Positions 1 to 8,650 of a DNA stretch of 32,303 nucleotides are shown here, one piece after another. The translations under genes were made by a program, and so were the position numbers. Below the pieces are notes generated by a model. It ran no database searches. It worked only from the letters and a program-made list of their open reading frames with translations, and was not told where the DNA came from. How positions within the stretch are numbered: position 1 is the stretch's first letter; every line of letters starts with the position of its first letter. The stretch comes from Prosthecobacter sp. (GTDB lineage Bacteria; Verrucomicrobiota; Verrucomicrobiia; Verrucomicrobiales; Verrucomicrobiaceae), in NCBI GenBank assembly GCA_030827515.1, contig JAUREI010000026.1, forward strand, positions 1 through 32,303, read 5' to 3'.

Positions 1-1959
1 AACCCCCACGGTGTCGAGGGTGACGCGGCGCAGGAATTCGAGGTCCTCGGTCAGCGGCGCGGCGGCGATGGTTTTGCCGGCCGTCTCATACGCGGCCCCC
101 TGCGCGATCCAGTCGGTCAGCAACTTCCGCTGAGCCTCGGTCAAGGGATCGCCGGTGGGTGGCATGATGTCGTCGCCGGCCCCGGGGTGGATGGCGTGGA
201 GCAACCGGCTGGCGTCGGGCTGCCCTGGAACGATGGCGGGCTCGCCGGATTCACCCCCCTGTTTCGCGGCCGCGAGCGTGTTCAGGCGCAGGCCCCCCTT
301 GGCCTTCTCGGCATGGCAACGGTAGCAGTTGTCCGCAAGGATGGGCCGGATCTGTTTGGCAAAATCAATGCCGCCGCGGCTGGCCTCACCCGCCGCATTT
401 TCCTTGGCCCAGGAGGCGGCCAGCAGTTCATCGATGCCTCCCGCCGGTGCCGGACCACCGACCACCGCCTTCCTGGCCTCCACATGGCGCTGCGCCCAGT
501 AGTCGTCCTGTTTGGCGCGCAGGGCGAGACGCCGGCGCTGATCCAGCCCGCGATAGTGATCCAGACGCTCCCGCCGGTAGGCGTCCCAGCCGTCGTCGGT
601 GAGCGGAACGACGCGTGCCGTGGGCGACAGCAGGGCGAACGAACCGTCCGCCCCGCGCAGGCTCAGGCTGGTCTCGCCAAGGGTCGGCCGCACCCGGCCG
701 TTGCCGGCGAGCATTTCCAGCACAAAGACATGCGGCTGTCCGTCGCTTTCGAGGACAATCCTCTGCTCGCGATCCCCCGGGCCAAGAAGACGCAACGCGG
801 GGCCGGCTCCCTCCGCCTCGGCATGTTCGACCTCGTTGTGGGCGCCGCCGCCCGTGTTTCCGAAGGCGATGTCGGCAAGGATCCTGCCGTCCATCCAGAG
901 TCGCCCCTGGCCTCGCACGCGCAGCAGCAGTTCCTGCTTCCCGGCAGGCAGCGTCAGCTGCGCCAGGGCGCGCAGCAGATAGGGGTTGCTGCGGGCGGCG
1001 CGCACGCCGCTGTCGGTGTATTTCTGGACGATCTGGAAAAAGCCAAAAGCCTCCTCCTCATAAACATCCACCGGTTGCGGAAACTGGCGCGGCCACTTGG
1101 CGGCCTTGCCGACGTTCTCGACGATCTCGACGCGCACCCGCTTCTGCGGCAGGCCTTCCGCCGGCAGGACCGGCACATAGGGCTCGACCGGATAACGCGC
1201 GACGATCGTCGACTCCGGCAGAGCCGCGCGATAGAGGCGCACCTCATCCAGCAGGCCGTCGAAGGTGACGCTCGCCTGCCGGTTCATCGAGGTGCCAAGC
1301 CAGATCTCATCGTTGTCGACCACCGGCGCGCGCTGGGTCGCGCCACCCATGTCCCAGGCGCCTGGGACCGCCTCGCCGTCGATCCAGCCGCGCACCGATT
1401 CCGGTTTGCCGAACTGGTAGGTGAAGGCGACGTGGTGCCAGCCGCTGGCGGGGGCGATGCCGGCCGTGGTGGTCCAGCGGTGCCAGTCGCCGGCGAACGC
1501 GCCCTCGGGACGGCTGCGAAACAGGAAGCTCAGGCGCAGCACGCCGCCGCCATCCCACAGGCGCAGGCCCCAGTTCTGGTTGTTGGTCTGCTGCCCCGGG
1601 TTGCCCGTGCGCCCCTTGCCGAGCAAATACACGTTGCCGCCCTTGGGCGCCGAGGCGGGATTGACCCAGGCCTCGATCGTGATCGTGTCGCCGTTGTCAA
1701 AGTCATAGGGGCTGTTCGCGCCCGGATCCGGCACGCGGATGAAGCCCTGCTTGGCGGCGTCAAGCCGCACCGCCTTGTTGCCCTCGGCCAGATGCTTGAA
1801 CTGCGCGCGGGAGGGGCCGTCCTGCTGAAACAGCACGCCGCCCTCGGCACGGCCGAGATCGGGGGCGGGGCCGTCAAAGGTCCATTGCGCCACCGGCTCG
1901 GCCGCGATGAGGACGGAGGTGAGCGCAAGGGCGCAGGTCGGAAGGGCAAACCAGTTCAT
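1..1959 (-). CDS. LamG-domain / planctomycete-type cytochrome c / DUF1549 protein, 3' end beyond the left edge
   Basis: Partial gene: 653 codons are visible and the frame is still open at base 1. It starts with ATG at 1959, followed by a signal peptide (about residues 1-20, ending in Ala-Ala). Residues about 20-250 look like a LamG/concanavalin-type lectin domain (ITIEAWVNP, GWHHVAFTY, FDGLLDEVRLYR). A middle segment (about 260-500) I cannot assign. A planctomycete-type cytochrome domain follows, with the heme motif CYRCH at about residues 545-549 and the context IRPILADN before it and MPPTGDPLT after it. The last visible residues (EDLEFLRRVTLDTVG) are the start of a DUF1549 domain, so DUF1549 and DUF1553 should lie beyond the edge. 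Families of this type are abundant in Planctomycetes and Verrucomicrobia and are exported, but their reaction is not established. It lies 156 bases downstream of the sigma-factor module on the same strand. Confidence 0.88.
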   Translation of the reverse strand, partial: MNWFALPTCALALTSVLIAAEPVAQWTFDGPAPDLGRAEGGVLFQQDGPSRAQFKHLAEGNKAVRLDAAKQGFIRVPDPGANSPYDFDNGDTITIEAWVNPASAPKGGNVYLLGKGRTGNPGQQTNNQNWGLRLWDGGGVLRLSFLFRSRPEGAFAGDWHRWTTTAGIAPASGWHHVAFTYQFGKPESVRGWIDGEAVPGAWDMGGATQRAPVVDNDEIWLGTSMNRQASVTFDGLLDEVRLYRAALPESTIVARYPVEPYVPVLPAEGLPQKRVRVEIVENVGKAAKWPRQFPQPVDVYEEEAFGFFQIVQKYTDSGVRAARSNPYLLRALAQLTLPAGKQELLLRVRGQGRLWMDGRILADIAFGNTGGGAHNEVEHAEAEGAGPALRLLGPGDREQRIVLESDGQPHVFVLEMLAGNGRVRPTLGETSLSLRGADGSFALLSPTARVVPLTDDGWDAYRRERLDHYRGLDQRRRLALRAKQDDYWAQRHVEARKAVVGGPAPAGGIDELLAASWAKENAAGEASRGGIDFAKQIRPILADNCYRCHAEKAKGGLRLNTLAAAKQGGESGEPAIVPGQPDASRLLHAIHPGAGDDIMPPTGDPLTEAQRKLLTDWIAQGAAYETAGKTIAAAPLTEDLEFLRRVTLDTVGV

Positions 1960-2115
1960 GGGGAGCGTGGACAAATCTACGCTGTGCCCCCGGTGGTTCT
2001 TCGGCAGAGGCCCCATTTCGAAACCTGCGCAACGAGGACAAGAGTCCACACTGTCCCTCGATGGACTGGCCTCTCATGGAAGGAAGCCAGAGGAGAGACC
2101 GCGGCGTCAAATGCA

Positions 2116-5100
2116 TCACCGCGCCGCCTCTCTCAGCAAGCCCGTCCAGGGAAGATATTCGACGCCGTATTCGCCAACCGGCAACCACAGCCCGCCCGCA
2201 TCAGGCCGTGCACGATCCAGCCGCGGATGGAGATTCACCGGGGTCACGTAGTCTCCGGGATGGGGACGGAGGCCCTCGGCCGTGAGGTTGGCGACGGCGA
2301 GGCTACCGTGGGCTGGCGCCAGAAGCAGGTCACCCACAACATGCAGGGCGTGGGGAGCCTCGAGCAGCTCCCAACCACGCCCCTGCGACAAGCGCCCGGT
2401 GGGTGCGTCGTAGATCACCTCGGCAACACCCGGCTGCTCCGGATGACGGACCACGAACAGGCGGGACGCGGCAGCCGCCGTTGGTGTCCAAGCCGGCAGG
2501 TCAAGTGCCAGCTCATCCAACTGCCAGACCGAAAGGCCATCGTAGGCACAGGCTTGAATGTACCGGCCCTGGGTCCCGGCGCTCCCCTCGACTTCCGTCA
2601 TCAGAATGGCTCCCTGGGCATCGGCGCGGTCCATGCCCACCAGCCGCCCCGGCAGATTCACCGGCGGCCGAACCAGCAGTTCTGAAGGACGACAATCCAG
2701 CACATGGAGACGGGATTGAAGGCCTGCGGCAGCAGACCGGCCCCTCGCAGTTCGGCCGCGCCCGCGACGACTGGGCCGGGCCGGAATCTCCGAAGTTGAG
2801 GATTCGTCGTGGCTTGTGAAAATAAACCCCCCGCCGGCAAAGGTTCGCCCCACCGACTGAAGATTCTTGGCCGCCGGCAGCATCAAAACCGGCAAGGCCG
2901 AGGTTTGATCCCCCAAAAGCACCGGGCAAAAGCAGCTGGCACTGCCTGACCGCCAGAGGATGGGCGGCGAAATGGCGAGCCTGGCGGCGGGAACATTCCC
3001 GCTGTTGACGGGCAGAGCCACAACGGGTGTCAGGGTTTGCAGTCGCACTTCTCCCGTGATTGCCGGGAAAGTGATGCGCTGCCACCACCAGCGATCGTCA
3101 AAGGCCTGCGCCGGCAGATGCCAGACCAGCAGGTCGGGCCGCGGAAAGAGAGCACGGGCGTTATCCAAATCGAGGTTCCATTCCGTGGCCTTGACCGGCT
3201 GGTCCAACGTCGCCACGGGAATGAGGTCGGGCAATGGTCCCAAATCCAACACCCAGGTGCGCAGGATTCCCTCTTCGCCCGCCGCAAGCCACTGCGCCAG
3301 GTAGATGCGGTTTCCCACGCGCTCCAAACCCACCACGGGCGCATCCTCGATCTCCAACTCCACAAGCGGTTGGTCGGGTTCATCCGCACGGCTTACCACC
3401 ACCTGAGTGCGCATCGCCGGTGCTGCCTGTGCCACTCCCATGAGAAAAGGACCGACACGGAAGCTGGATTGGGGGCCGTCATCCACCTGAATGAGGAATC
3501 CCTGATGTTCGAGAACACGATCGACACGCCACGCCAGGGTCACGCGCGTGGCATCGCCTCCGGTCCGCGGCGTCGCCAAAAGCTCCTGCCCCGAAACCGT
3601 GACGTAATGCGAACCCACCAGTCTGCCTCTGCGCGCACGATTGGGATGCGGCAAGACCTGGAGTGCCGACAGTTCCTGGCGATCGACGGCCAGAACTTGA
3701 ACCTCACTTGACATGCCGGTGCTGTCCCATTGTTCAAAGGGCACCATCAACACGTTCTGTTCCCGATCAAAGAAAACCGCCTTTTCATCGTAGTTGGCCT
3801 CGCTCCAGCTGGGCTTGCCGGCCTCGCCAAGGGAAACACGGGAGAGCAGGGCGGGAGCATGGGCATCCCCCACGTCGAAGAGGGAAGCGGTCACGCGGCC
3901 TGCCTCGACACCGACGGCGATCAAGCGATCCCCCATGGGTTCCAGGTAGGTCGACCATCCCGGGATTTCCAGCACGCCCTGCAGACTGGGCATGGCCGGA
4001 TCCTCGAGATTGACGACAAAGAGAGGATCCACCTGGCGGAAAGTCACCACATAGAGACGTGAGCCATCAAAGCGGGTGGCATGCAGGCTCTCGTCGCGGG
4101 CACCCTCGAGTTCCAGCCTGGCAAGGGGCTGCAGTGAGGCCCCATCGAGGGGGAAGGTTTCCACCCAGGTCTCGCTGCGGCCGTTTTGCCAGGAAACACT
4201 GACACAGGCGATGGCATTGCCCACCCTGGCCATCTTGAACTTGTCCTGAAGGTGGCCGGCCGTGGCAAAGGTTTTGCGCAGGATGGGGCCCGCTTCAGGC
4301 TGGACGGCGAGCACCTGCAGCTGCGGAGTCCAGGTGCCCGCCGCCACCCCCCCGACAAGCAGGTGGCCTTCCGCTGCCTGCAGGCAGCTGGCCTGCCCGG
4401 GCAAACGGACCGGCGGGTGGACAACGGGCGTTTCCAACGCGCGGAGATCCAGGGTGTGCAGCCGCGCTTCAGGGGCCCAGGTGGCCCAGGAGTGACGGAT
4501 GAGACTCATCGTGAAAACGCCCGCCTCATCGCCGACGGGCGCGGACGACTCGAGATGCCAGGACTGCGTCAGCACATGGAGATGACCGCCCACCAAACGA
4601 CTGTCAACAACATGTCCGCCCAGAGGCAACTCCGCCGTCAGACTTGGCACGCCATCGCGGATGGCCACGAGAAAAACAGCGGCCTCCCCGGCCGTCTCCC
4701 GGCGATTGGAGCGCCCCAGCAGTGCCACCGCAGAGCCGGTTTCATCGAGGACAAAAAGTTGCTCGCCACTGGCGGGCAGGCGCAGCGCGCCGGTGCGACG
4801 AGGCAGGGCGGGATCGCTCATGTCAAACACCTGCAACCCGCGAAATTGGTTGAAGAAAAACAAGGTTTCACCCGCCATCTGCCAGATGTCAGGCTCGGTG
4901 ACGGCAGCCGCGGCTGCGTCTGTCTGAGCCCTTGCTGCCGTGGCGCTGACAACGGCCACGGCCTGCGCTCCCTGCAGCAGCCTGCTGCCTGCAACACTGT
5001 CGGCAATCATTTCACCTGGAGCTTGAGGGAGAGGCCGGGCTTTGAAGGCTTTTTTACCCCGGATGAAACGGCTGGGAAATTTGGCATTCTCGTAGGCCAC

Positions 5101-5394
5101 CAGCCGCAGGTTGCGGCGTGCCACGCCTGCCGGCAGCGTGATCGCCACCTGGCGTTTGGGCAGTTTCGTGAATGCGGTGAGATGCCAGACCCGAAGAGGG
5201 CGCCAACCAGAACCCTGGCGGACTTCCAAGACCAGCTGCTTCAGCTTGGCGGGCACATCCGCATGATATCGGGCCTGGCCAAACCAACGGCTGCTCCGGA
5301 GGGCAATGGCATGAGGCTGTTCCGTGGCGGCGTTGGCAGTGGCCAGCAGGACGGAAACGACAGAGAGACTGAGAAATACGCGGAAGGGATTCAT
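2116..5394 (-). CDS. Large secreted beta-propeller protein
   Basis: 1092 residues, with an N-terminal signal peptide (about residues 1-22, ending ATANA). From about residue 165 it resembles the secreted C-terminal beta-propeller family (Beta_propel, distantly WD40-like): the entry segment reads EPDIWQMAGETLFFFNQF and is followed by LQVFDMSDP, the typical 'item, value, current state' repeat. Further blades recur along the chain (LHTLDLRALETP, LYVVTFRQVDPLFVVNLEDP, TASLFDVGDAHAP). A low-complexity Arg/Ser-rich stretch near residue 880 separates a last group of blades. No catalytic motif is evident; a binding, scaffold or sensor role is the simplest inference. Its ATG overlaps the stop of the upstream anti-sigma-like gene as ATGA, so the two are almost certainly co-transcribed and probably translationally coupled. 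It may be the extracytoplasmic partner of that membrane protein, but this is inference from gene order. Confidence 0.85.
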   Translation of the reverse strand: MNPFRVFLSLSVVSVLLATANAATEQPHAIALRSSRWFGQARYHADVPAKLKQLVLEVRQGSGWRPLRVWHLTAFTKLPKRQVAITLPAGVARRNLRLVAYENAKFPSRFIRGKKAFKARPLPQAPGEMIADSVAGSRLLQGAQAVAVVSATAARAQTDAAAAAVTEPDIWQMAGETLFFFNQFRGLQVFDMSDPALPRRTGALRLPASGEQLFVLDETGSAVALLGRSNRRETAGEAAVFLVAIRDGVPSLTAELPLGGHVVDSRLVGGHLHVLTQSWHLESSAPVGDEAGVFTMSLIRHSWATWAPEARLHTLDLRALETPVVHPPVRLPGQASCLQAAEGHLLVGGVAAGTWTPQLQVLAVQPEAGPILRKTFATAGHLQDKFKMARVGNAIACVSVSWQNGRSETWVETFPLDGASLQPLARLELEGARDESLHATRFDGSRLYVVTFRQVDPLFVVNLEDPAMPSLQGVLEIPGWSTYLEPMGDRLIAVGVEAGRVTASLFDVGDAHAPALLSRVSLGEAGKPSWSEANYDEKAVFFDREQNVLMVPFEQWDSTGMSSEVQVLAVDRQELSALQVLPHPNRARRGRLVGSHYVTVSGQELLATPRTGGDATRVTLAWRVDRVLEHQGFLIQVDDGPQSSFRVGPFLMGVAQAAPAMRTQVVVSRADEPDQPLVELEIEDAPVVGLERVGNRIYLAQWLAAGEEGILRTWVLDLGPLPDLIPVATLDQPVKATEWNLDLDNARALFPRPDLLVWHLPAQAFDDRWWWQRITFPAITGEVRLQTLTPVVALPVNSGNVPAARLAISPPILWRSGSASCFCPVLLGDQTSALPVLMLPAAKNLQSVGRTFAGGGFIFTSHDESSTSEIPARPSRRGRGRTARGRSAAAGLQSRLHVLDCRPSELLVRPPVNLPGRLVGMDRADAQGAILMTEVEGSAGTQGRYIQACAYDGLSVWQLDELALDLPAWTPTAAAASRLFVVRHPEQPGVAEVIYDAPTGRLSQGRGWELLEAPHALHVVGDLLLAPAHGSLAVANLTAEGLRPHPGDYVTPVNLHPRLDRARPDAGGLWLPVGEYGVEYLPWTGLLREAAR

Positions 5395-6812
5395 GGTTCG
5401 TTTGGCGGGGCGGGTTGAACAGGAACAAGAAGAACGATCTGGCGGGCGCCGGTTGGATTTGGCGCCAGAACGCCAGATTCCACCAGGGATGCCGTTGCGG
5501 AACTGCCAAGCAGGACCGGTTGATCGGCATTCAAAGCGACGGTTGGGACGGCGGATTGCGCCGTTGCCACGGTCGGCGAGCCGACGACTTCAACGACCAG
5601 TTGGAGTCCCTCCCCTGCAGGCCGGTAAAGGATCCTGGAAGCTTCCGTCCTGCTGACCATCGGTGCGGCGGTGAAACGGGCGACAGGGCCGGAAAAAATG
5701 CCGGAATTCAAAAGCTGTTTGGCCTCGTACTCGCCCAGATTTTGGTCCGCCGCCGCTTCGCCGCCGGGGGCAGCTTCCTCGGCCACGTAAAGTTGATACG
5801 CCGGTGCCGGCATCAGGGCCAGTGCCTGACGGGACTGCGTGAGCAGGAGCAAGGCGGCACGCTGCCCCGGGGAGAGACGTGCGTTCCAACCTTCGGATTC
5901 TTCAGGGTTCACCGCAATGCCCAGCCGCTGTGCATCCTCCCTCAGGGCAGCGAGAGCGACCTCATCCTGCTCGGCCGGCCGACCGTCCGTACTGAAGCGT
6001 CCGGCAAGGACCTCCAACAGGCTGCTCTGCGAAGCCGGTTGCGGATAGATTTCCTCACGGAGGACAACGCTGACGCGGTGTTCGTCCGTCTCGACATCGC
6101 AGCCTGCCAGTGCCGCCAGAACCTGCACCGCCTTGAGGAACGAAATGGGCCCGGAGGTCAGGCTCACCATGCGGCCTGCGGCATTGCGTGGGATGATGAC
6201 CCGAAGGTCACCCATGCGGCCGCGCTGGTCCAGGAGGCGCAGCTGTCCTTGAAGCAAGCCGATGGCGCGATCCAACGGCTGCCGGTGCAATTCAACACTC
6301 GTCAGGTAAAACGCGTCCAGCCGTTGATTCAAGGGTTCAGCGGCAGCACCGTCACTGGCGGGTTTTGGCACCGGATCGGGCGCCATCTGCCGGTGAGTGA
6401 CGGGTCTCACGGGAACATGGGCTGGTTCGCTGTTCCGCGAAGCCTGCAGGCCCTGACGCCTTGGGGCCAGCTCCACTCCCGCCTCAAGTTGCCACCAGAG
6501 AACGGAAACCACCGCCAGCGCCGCCGCCAAGCCGAATGCAATGGGTTTCCATGCACCGCCGGGCGCAGCGGCAGCCTTGGGCAAGGGGCGTGACGACTCG
6601 ACCGTGGATGCATGGGAAACAACCCGAGTCTTGAGCGCCAGGGCGTCGGCCAAGAGGCTCTCAAAGCGCGCAAGCTCGGCAAACTGGGTCGCTCGATCGG
6701 GATTCCCGGCAAGGATTTGCCACAGTTGTTCCGCCCGCTCCGCGGAGCAGCCACCTCCTAGCCATTCCAGGGCCAGGGCTTCAAAAGCTTCGGAATCCAG
6801 GGTCGAGTGCAT
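5391..6812 (-). CDS. Putative anti-sigma factor: one-pass membrane protein with periplasmic secretin/STN-like domain
   Basis: 473 residues from the chosen ATG at 6812, which lies just after the sigma-factor stop; an in-frame GTG at 6854 would add 14 residues and overlap the sigma gene. Residues 1-60 resemble the cytoplasmic part of FecR-type and other anti-sigma proteins from this phylum (a short helical segment, NPDRATQFAELARF). One membrane helix spans about 90-108. After a Pro-rich linker, residues about 168-255 (LDRAIGLLQGQL, RMVSLTSGPISFLKAVQVLA, RVSVVL) look like a secretin/TonB short N-terminal (STN) fold; the rest is unassigned and Ala-rich. The role as anti-sigma factor is inferred from position behind an ECF sigma gene and from topology, not from a firm family match. 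It is translationally coupled to the beta-propeller gene by an ATGA overlap. Confidence 0.7.
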   Translation of the reverse strand: MHSTLDSEAFEALALEWLGGGCSAERAEQLWQILAGNPDRATQFAELARFESLLADALALKTRVVSHASTVESSRPLPKAAAAPGGAWKPIAFGLAAALAVVSVLWWQLEAGVELAPRRQGLQASRNSEPAHVPVRPVTHRQMAPDPVPKPASDGAAAEPLNQRLDAFYLTSVELHRQPLDRAIGLLQGQLRLLDQRGRMGDLRVIIPRNAAGRMVSLTSGPISFLKAVQVLAALAGCDVETDEHRVSVVLREEIYPQPASQSSLLEVLAGRFSTDGRPAEQDEVALAALREDAQRLGIAVNPEESEGWNARLSPGQRAALLLLTQSRQALALMPAPAYQLYVAEEAAPGGEAAADQNLGEYEAKQLLNSGIFSGPVARFTAAPMVSRTEASRILYRPAGEGLQLVVEVVGSPTVATAQSAVPTVALNADQPVLLGSSATASLVESGVLAPNPTGARQIVLLVPVQPAPPNEP

Positions 6813-6820
6813 GCTCTGGT

Positions 6821-7342
6821 TCAGATGAATTCCCTCAGCCGGCGTGTCACGCACTCCCTCAGCCGCCGCCGCAGGCGGCTGAGCGTTTGATAAAGGGCGT
6901 CGGCACCGGACTGATAAGCGCGGGCGATTTCCTCCATGCAGAGATTTTCCTCGTAGCGCATCCGCAGCAGCCGGCTGCTGTGAGCCGGCAGTTCCTGCAG
7001 ACAGCAGGTCAGGGCCTGCTCACGGGCTCTCCAGTTTGCGGAGGTCGGACCCGGTTCAAAGGCCCCGGAGAGCTGTTCGATCTGCTCCAGAGAGAGAGAT
7101 TCGGGCAACCGCGCCCTGTGGCGGCGGTCCTCCCAGATTTTCCTCACGGCCACGCCGCGGGCCCAAGCCCCAAAAGAGCGGTCAGGATCGTAGCGGTCAA
7201 AACTCTTCCAGAGCACAACCGCCACCTCCTGAAACACATCCTCGCGGGCAGCAGGCTCGGGAATCATGGACCCGATGAAAGCCCGGAGGTCTGGCTGTGC
7301 CGCAAGAAAGAGCGGCAAAAACTGTTCTGGATCGGCGGGCAT
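6821..7342 (-). CDS. ECF-type RNA polymerase sigma factor (Rhodopirellula/Verrucomicrobium-like subfamily)
   Basis: 173 residues, the usual length of an ECF sigma factor. Region 2 is at about residues 10-75: a helix with AREDVFQEVAVVLWKSF (compare the DxxQEvf..w core), then FGAWARGVAVRKIWEDRRHR, the region 2.3-2.4 promoter-melting and -10-reading helix. Region 4 is at about 105-165, with LPAHSSRLLRMRYEENLCMEEIA and a helix-turn-helix in which two small residues precede LYQTLSRLRRRLREC. Region 3 is absent, as expected for ECF factors. The short, Arg-rich C-terminus and these signature helices fit the subfamily described from Rhodopirellula and Verrucomicrobium. It is the first gene of a three-gene module, 8 bases ahead of the putative anti-sigma gene, and is likely autoregulated, though I could not identify its promoter. 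Confidence 0.93.
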   Translation of the reverse strand: MPADPEQFLPLFLAAQPDLRAFIGSMIPEPAAREDVFQEVAVVLWKSFDRYDPDRSFGAWARGVAVRKIWEDRRHRARLPESLSLEQIEQLSGAFEPGPTSANWRAREQALTCCLQELPAHSSRLLRMRYEENLCMEEIARAYQSGADALYQTLSRLRRRLRECVTRRLREFI

Positions 7343-7405
7343 GGACTTCTGAATGCACTTTGTGGCCGCACCCGCTTTTCTGACACATTTTTAGCACCTT
7401 GACGC

Positions 7406-7434
7406 AAAAAACCCGCCGAGTCGTCCTCCGGGGC
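7406..7434 (-). terminator. Possible Rho-independent terminator of the 14180-7446 gene block
   Basis: On the minus strand a GC-rich imperfect stem (CCGG pairing with CTCGG around an eight-base loop) is followed by GGG and six T (T-tract at 7406-7411), 12 bases after the stop of the phosphoesterase-like gene. The stem is short, so this is moderate evidence. If real, it separates that block from the sigma-factor module, whose promoter must then lie in 7343-7405. Confidence 0.4.
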
Positions 7435-7445
7435 CGCCCTCGCCG

Positions 7446-8591
7446 TCAGCGTGCGCGCTTCTTGAAGACTTGGCGGTCGAGCACGCGACCATCGTCGAGG
7501 GCCTTCAATTCCGACCTCAGGGTGCCGGCGGCGCGGTCCAGGGTCAGCAGCTGGTAGCTGGCCGACTTGTCCGAGAAGGCGGCCTGCGGATCGTGACCGA
7601 AGGTGCCGTTGCCGCGCACCGAGCTGTTCGTGTAGATCATGCCGTCGACGACGCTGCGCTCGGCGTGGTAGCACTCGCCGGAGATGGCCAGCGTGCCTTT
7701 TTCGAGAAGCCGCTTCCAGCCGCCCTCGGCGTGGCGGCGCACGGTGCTGCTGGTCTCGCCATAGACCGTGACGACGAAACCCGCCCTCGTGTCGTTCATT
7801 GTCTGCTCGAACCACTGGAACTGCTCGGAGTCCCTGCCGAAGGCGTTGCAGGCCTGGTTCGGCTGGCCGAAGTCGCCGGTGTGGCTCATGTCAACGCTGA
7901 TGAAGCGCAGGTCGAAGTCCGGGATGTCCCAGGCCCAGAGCCACTCCCTGCCGGGCAGGGCGAAGAACTTGCGGTACCCGGTGGCGTCGATGTCGTAGCC
8001 GGGCTCTTCCAGGCTGAGGCCGTTCGGGCGAATCTTGCGGTCGAGGTTGCCGAGCGACACCATCAGGGGCGTGCTGCGAAAAAGATCGGCCTGGGTGTCG
8101 ATCGCCGTGCTGTGCGACTTCGTCGCCTCCTTGTCCGCCTGGGTGGCAAACTGGTATTGCATGGCCGTGTCGCCCGCCGAGAGCAGCAGGTGCGGGTCAT
8201 CCTGGCGGATGGCATCCAGCTTCACCTTTGCGTCGGCCCGCAGGTTGGCGAAGACGGCGATGCGCAGCACTTTCGAGGGATAGCCCTTGAAGCGGTGGAT
8301 CTCCGAGACCTGATCGCCGCTCTTCACGCGGTAGTGATAGACGACGTCCTTCTGCGGAATCGGGATCTCGACATGGTGCAGGGTGCGGCTGCCCTCCATC
8401 TTCACCATTTCACCGAGCTGCGGCGAGGTGCCGAATTCGACCACGGAATCGCCCGGATTCGTGGTTTCCCACGAGATGACGATCTTCGAGTTGTCCGGCG
8501 ACTGATGGGTCATCCAGATGCGCTCGACACTGGCCATGACGAACGATGACAAAAGCAGCAATAGAGCGGCGGTGAGAAGTCCGGTTTTCAT
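7446..8591 (-). CDS. Secreted purple-acid-phosphatase-like protein with degenerate metal site
   Basis: 381 residues with a signal peptide (about 1-20, LLLLSSFVMA). Residues 22-105 match the fibronectin-like N-terminal domain of purple acid phosphatases (KIVISWETTNPGDSVVEFG, then VVYHYRVKSGD). Residues 110-340 follow the metallophosphoesterase layout but the ligands are largely gone: the first Asp motif reads VFANLRAD, the GD motif survives at 140-141, GNHE is reduced to GNLD at 181-184, the next His site reads VVTVYGETSS, and the usual GHxHxYERS is GECYHAERS at 305-313. So about two of seven expected ligands remain. It is probably not an active two-metal phosphatase; a binding role or a different reaction is possible. 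The gene is intact, with no frameshift. It is the last of four same-strand genes, 59 bases after the ceramidase-like gene. Confidence 0.82.
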   Translation of the reverse strand: MKTGLLTAALLLLLSSFVMASVERIWMTHQSPDNSKIVISWETTNPGDSVVEFGTSPQLGEMVKMEGSRTLHHVEIPIPQKDVVYHYRVKSGDQVSEIHRFKGYPSKVLRIAVFANLRADAKVKLDAIRQDDPHLLLSAGDTAMQYQFATQADKEATKSHSTAIDTQADLFRSTPLMVSLGNLDRKIRPNGLSLEEPGYDIDATGYRKFFALPGREWLWAWDIPDFDLRFISVDMSHTGDFGQPNQACNAFGRDSEQFQWFEQTMNDTRAGFVVTVYGETSSTVRRHAEGGWKRLLEKGTLAISGECYHAERSVVDGMIYTNSSVRGNGTFGHDPQAAFSDKSASYQLLTLDRAAGTLRSELKALDDGRVLDRQVFKKRAR

Positions 8592-8650
8592 GGGAACGCG
8601 CGACGACGAAGCAGGGAGACGGTGATTGAGTGATGGATTCGCGGCGCCAT

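Noticed and set aside
1960-2115. Possible terminator or promoter between the propeller gene and the LamG/cytochrome gene.
   Set aside because: Only a weak CTGGC/GCCAG pairing and a TAGATT hexamer can be seen; neither has the other half of a proper signal.
187-2685. An 832-codon plus-strand open frame crossing two genes.
   Set aside because: It lies opposite the LamG/cytochrome gene and the end of the beta-propeller gene, both of which have clear domains on the minus strand. It shows no recognisable motif.
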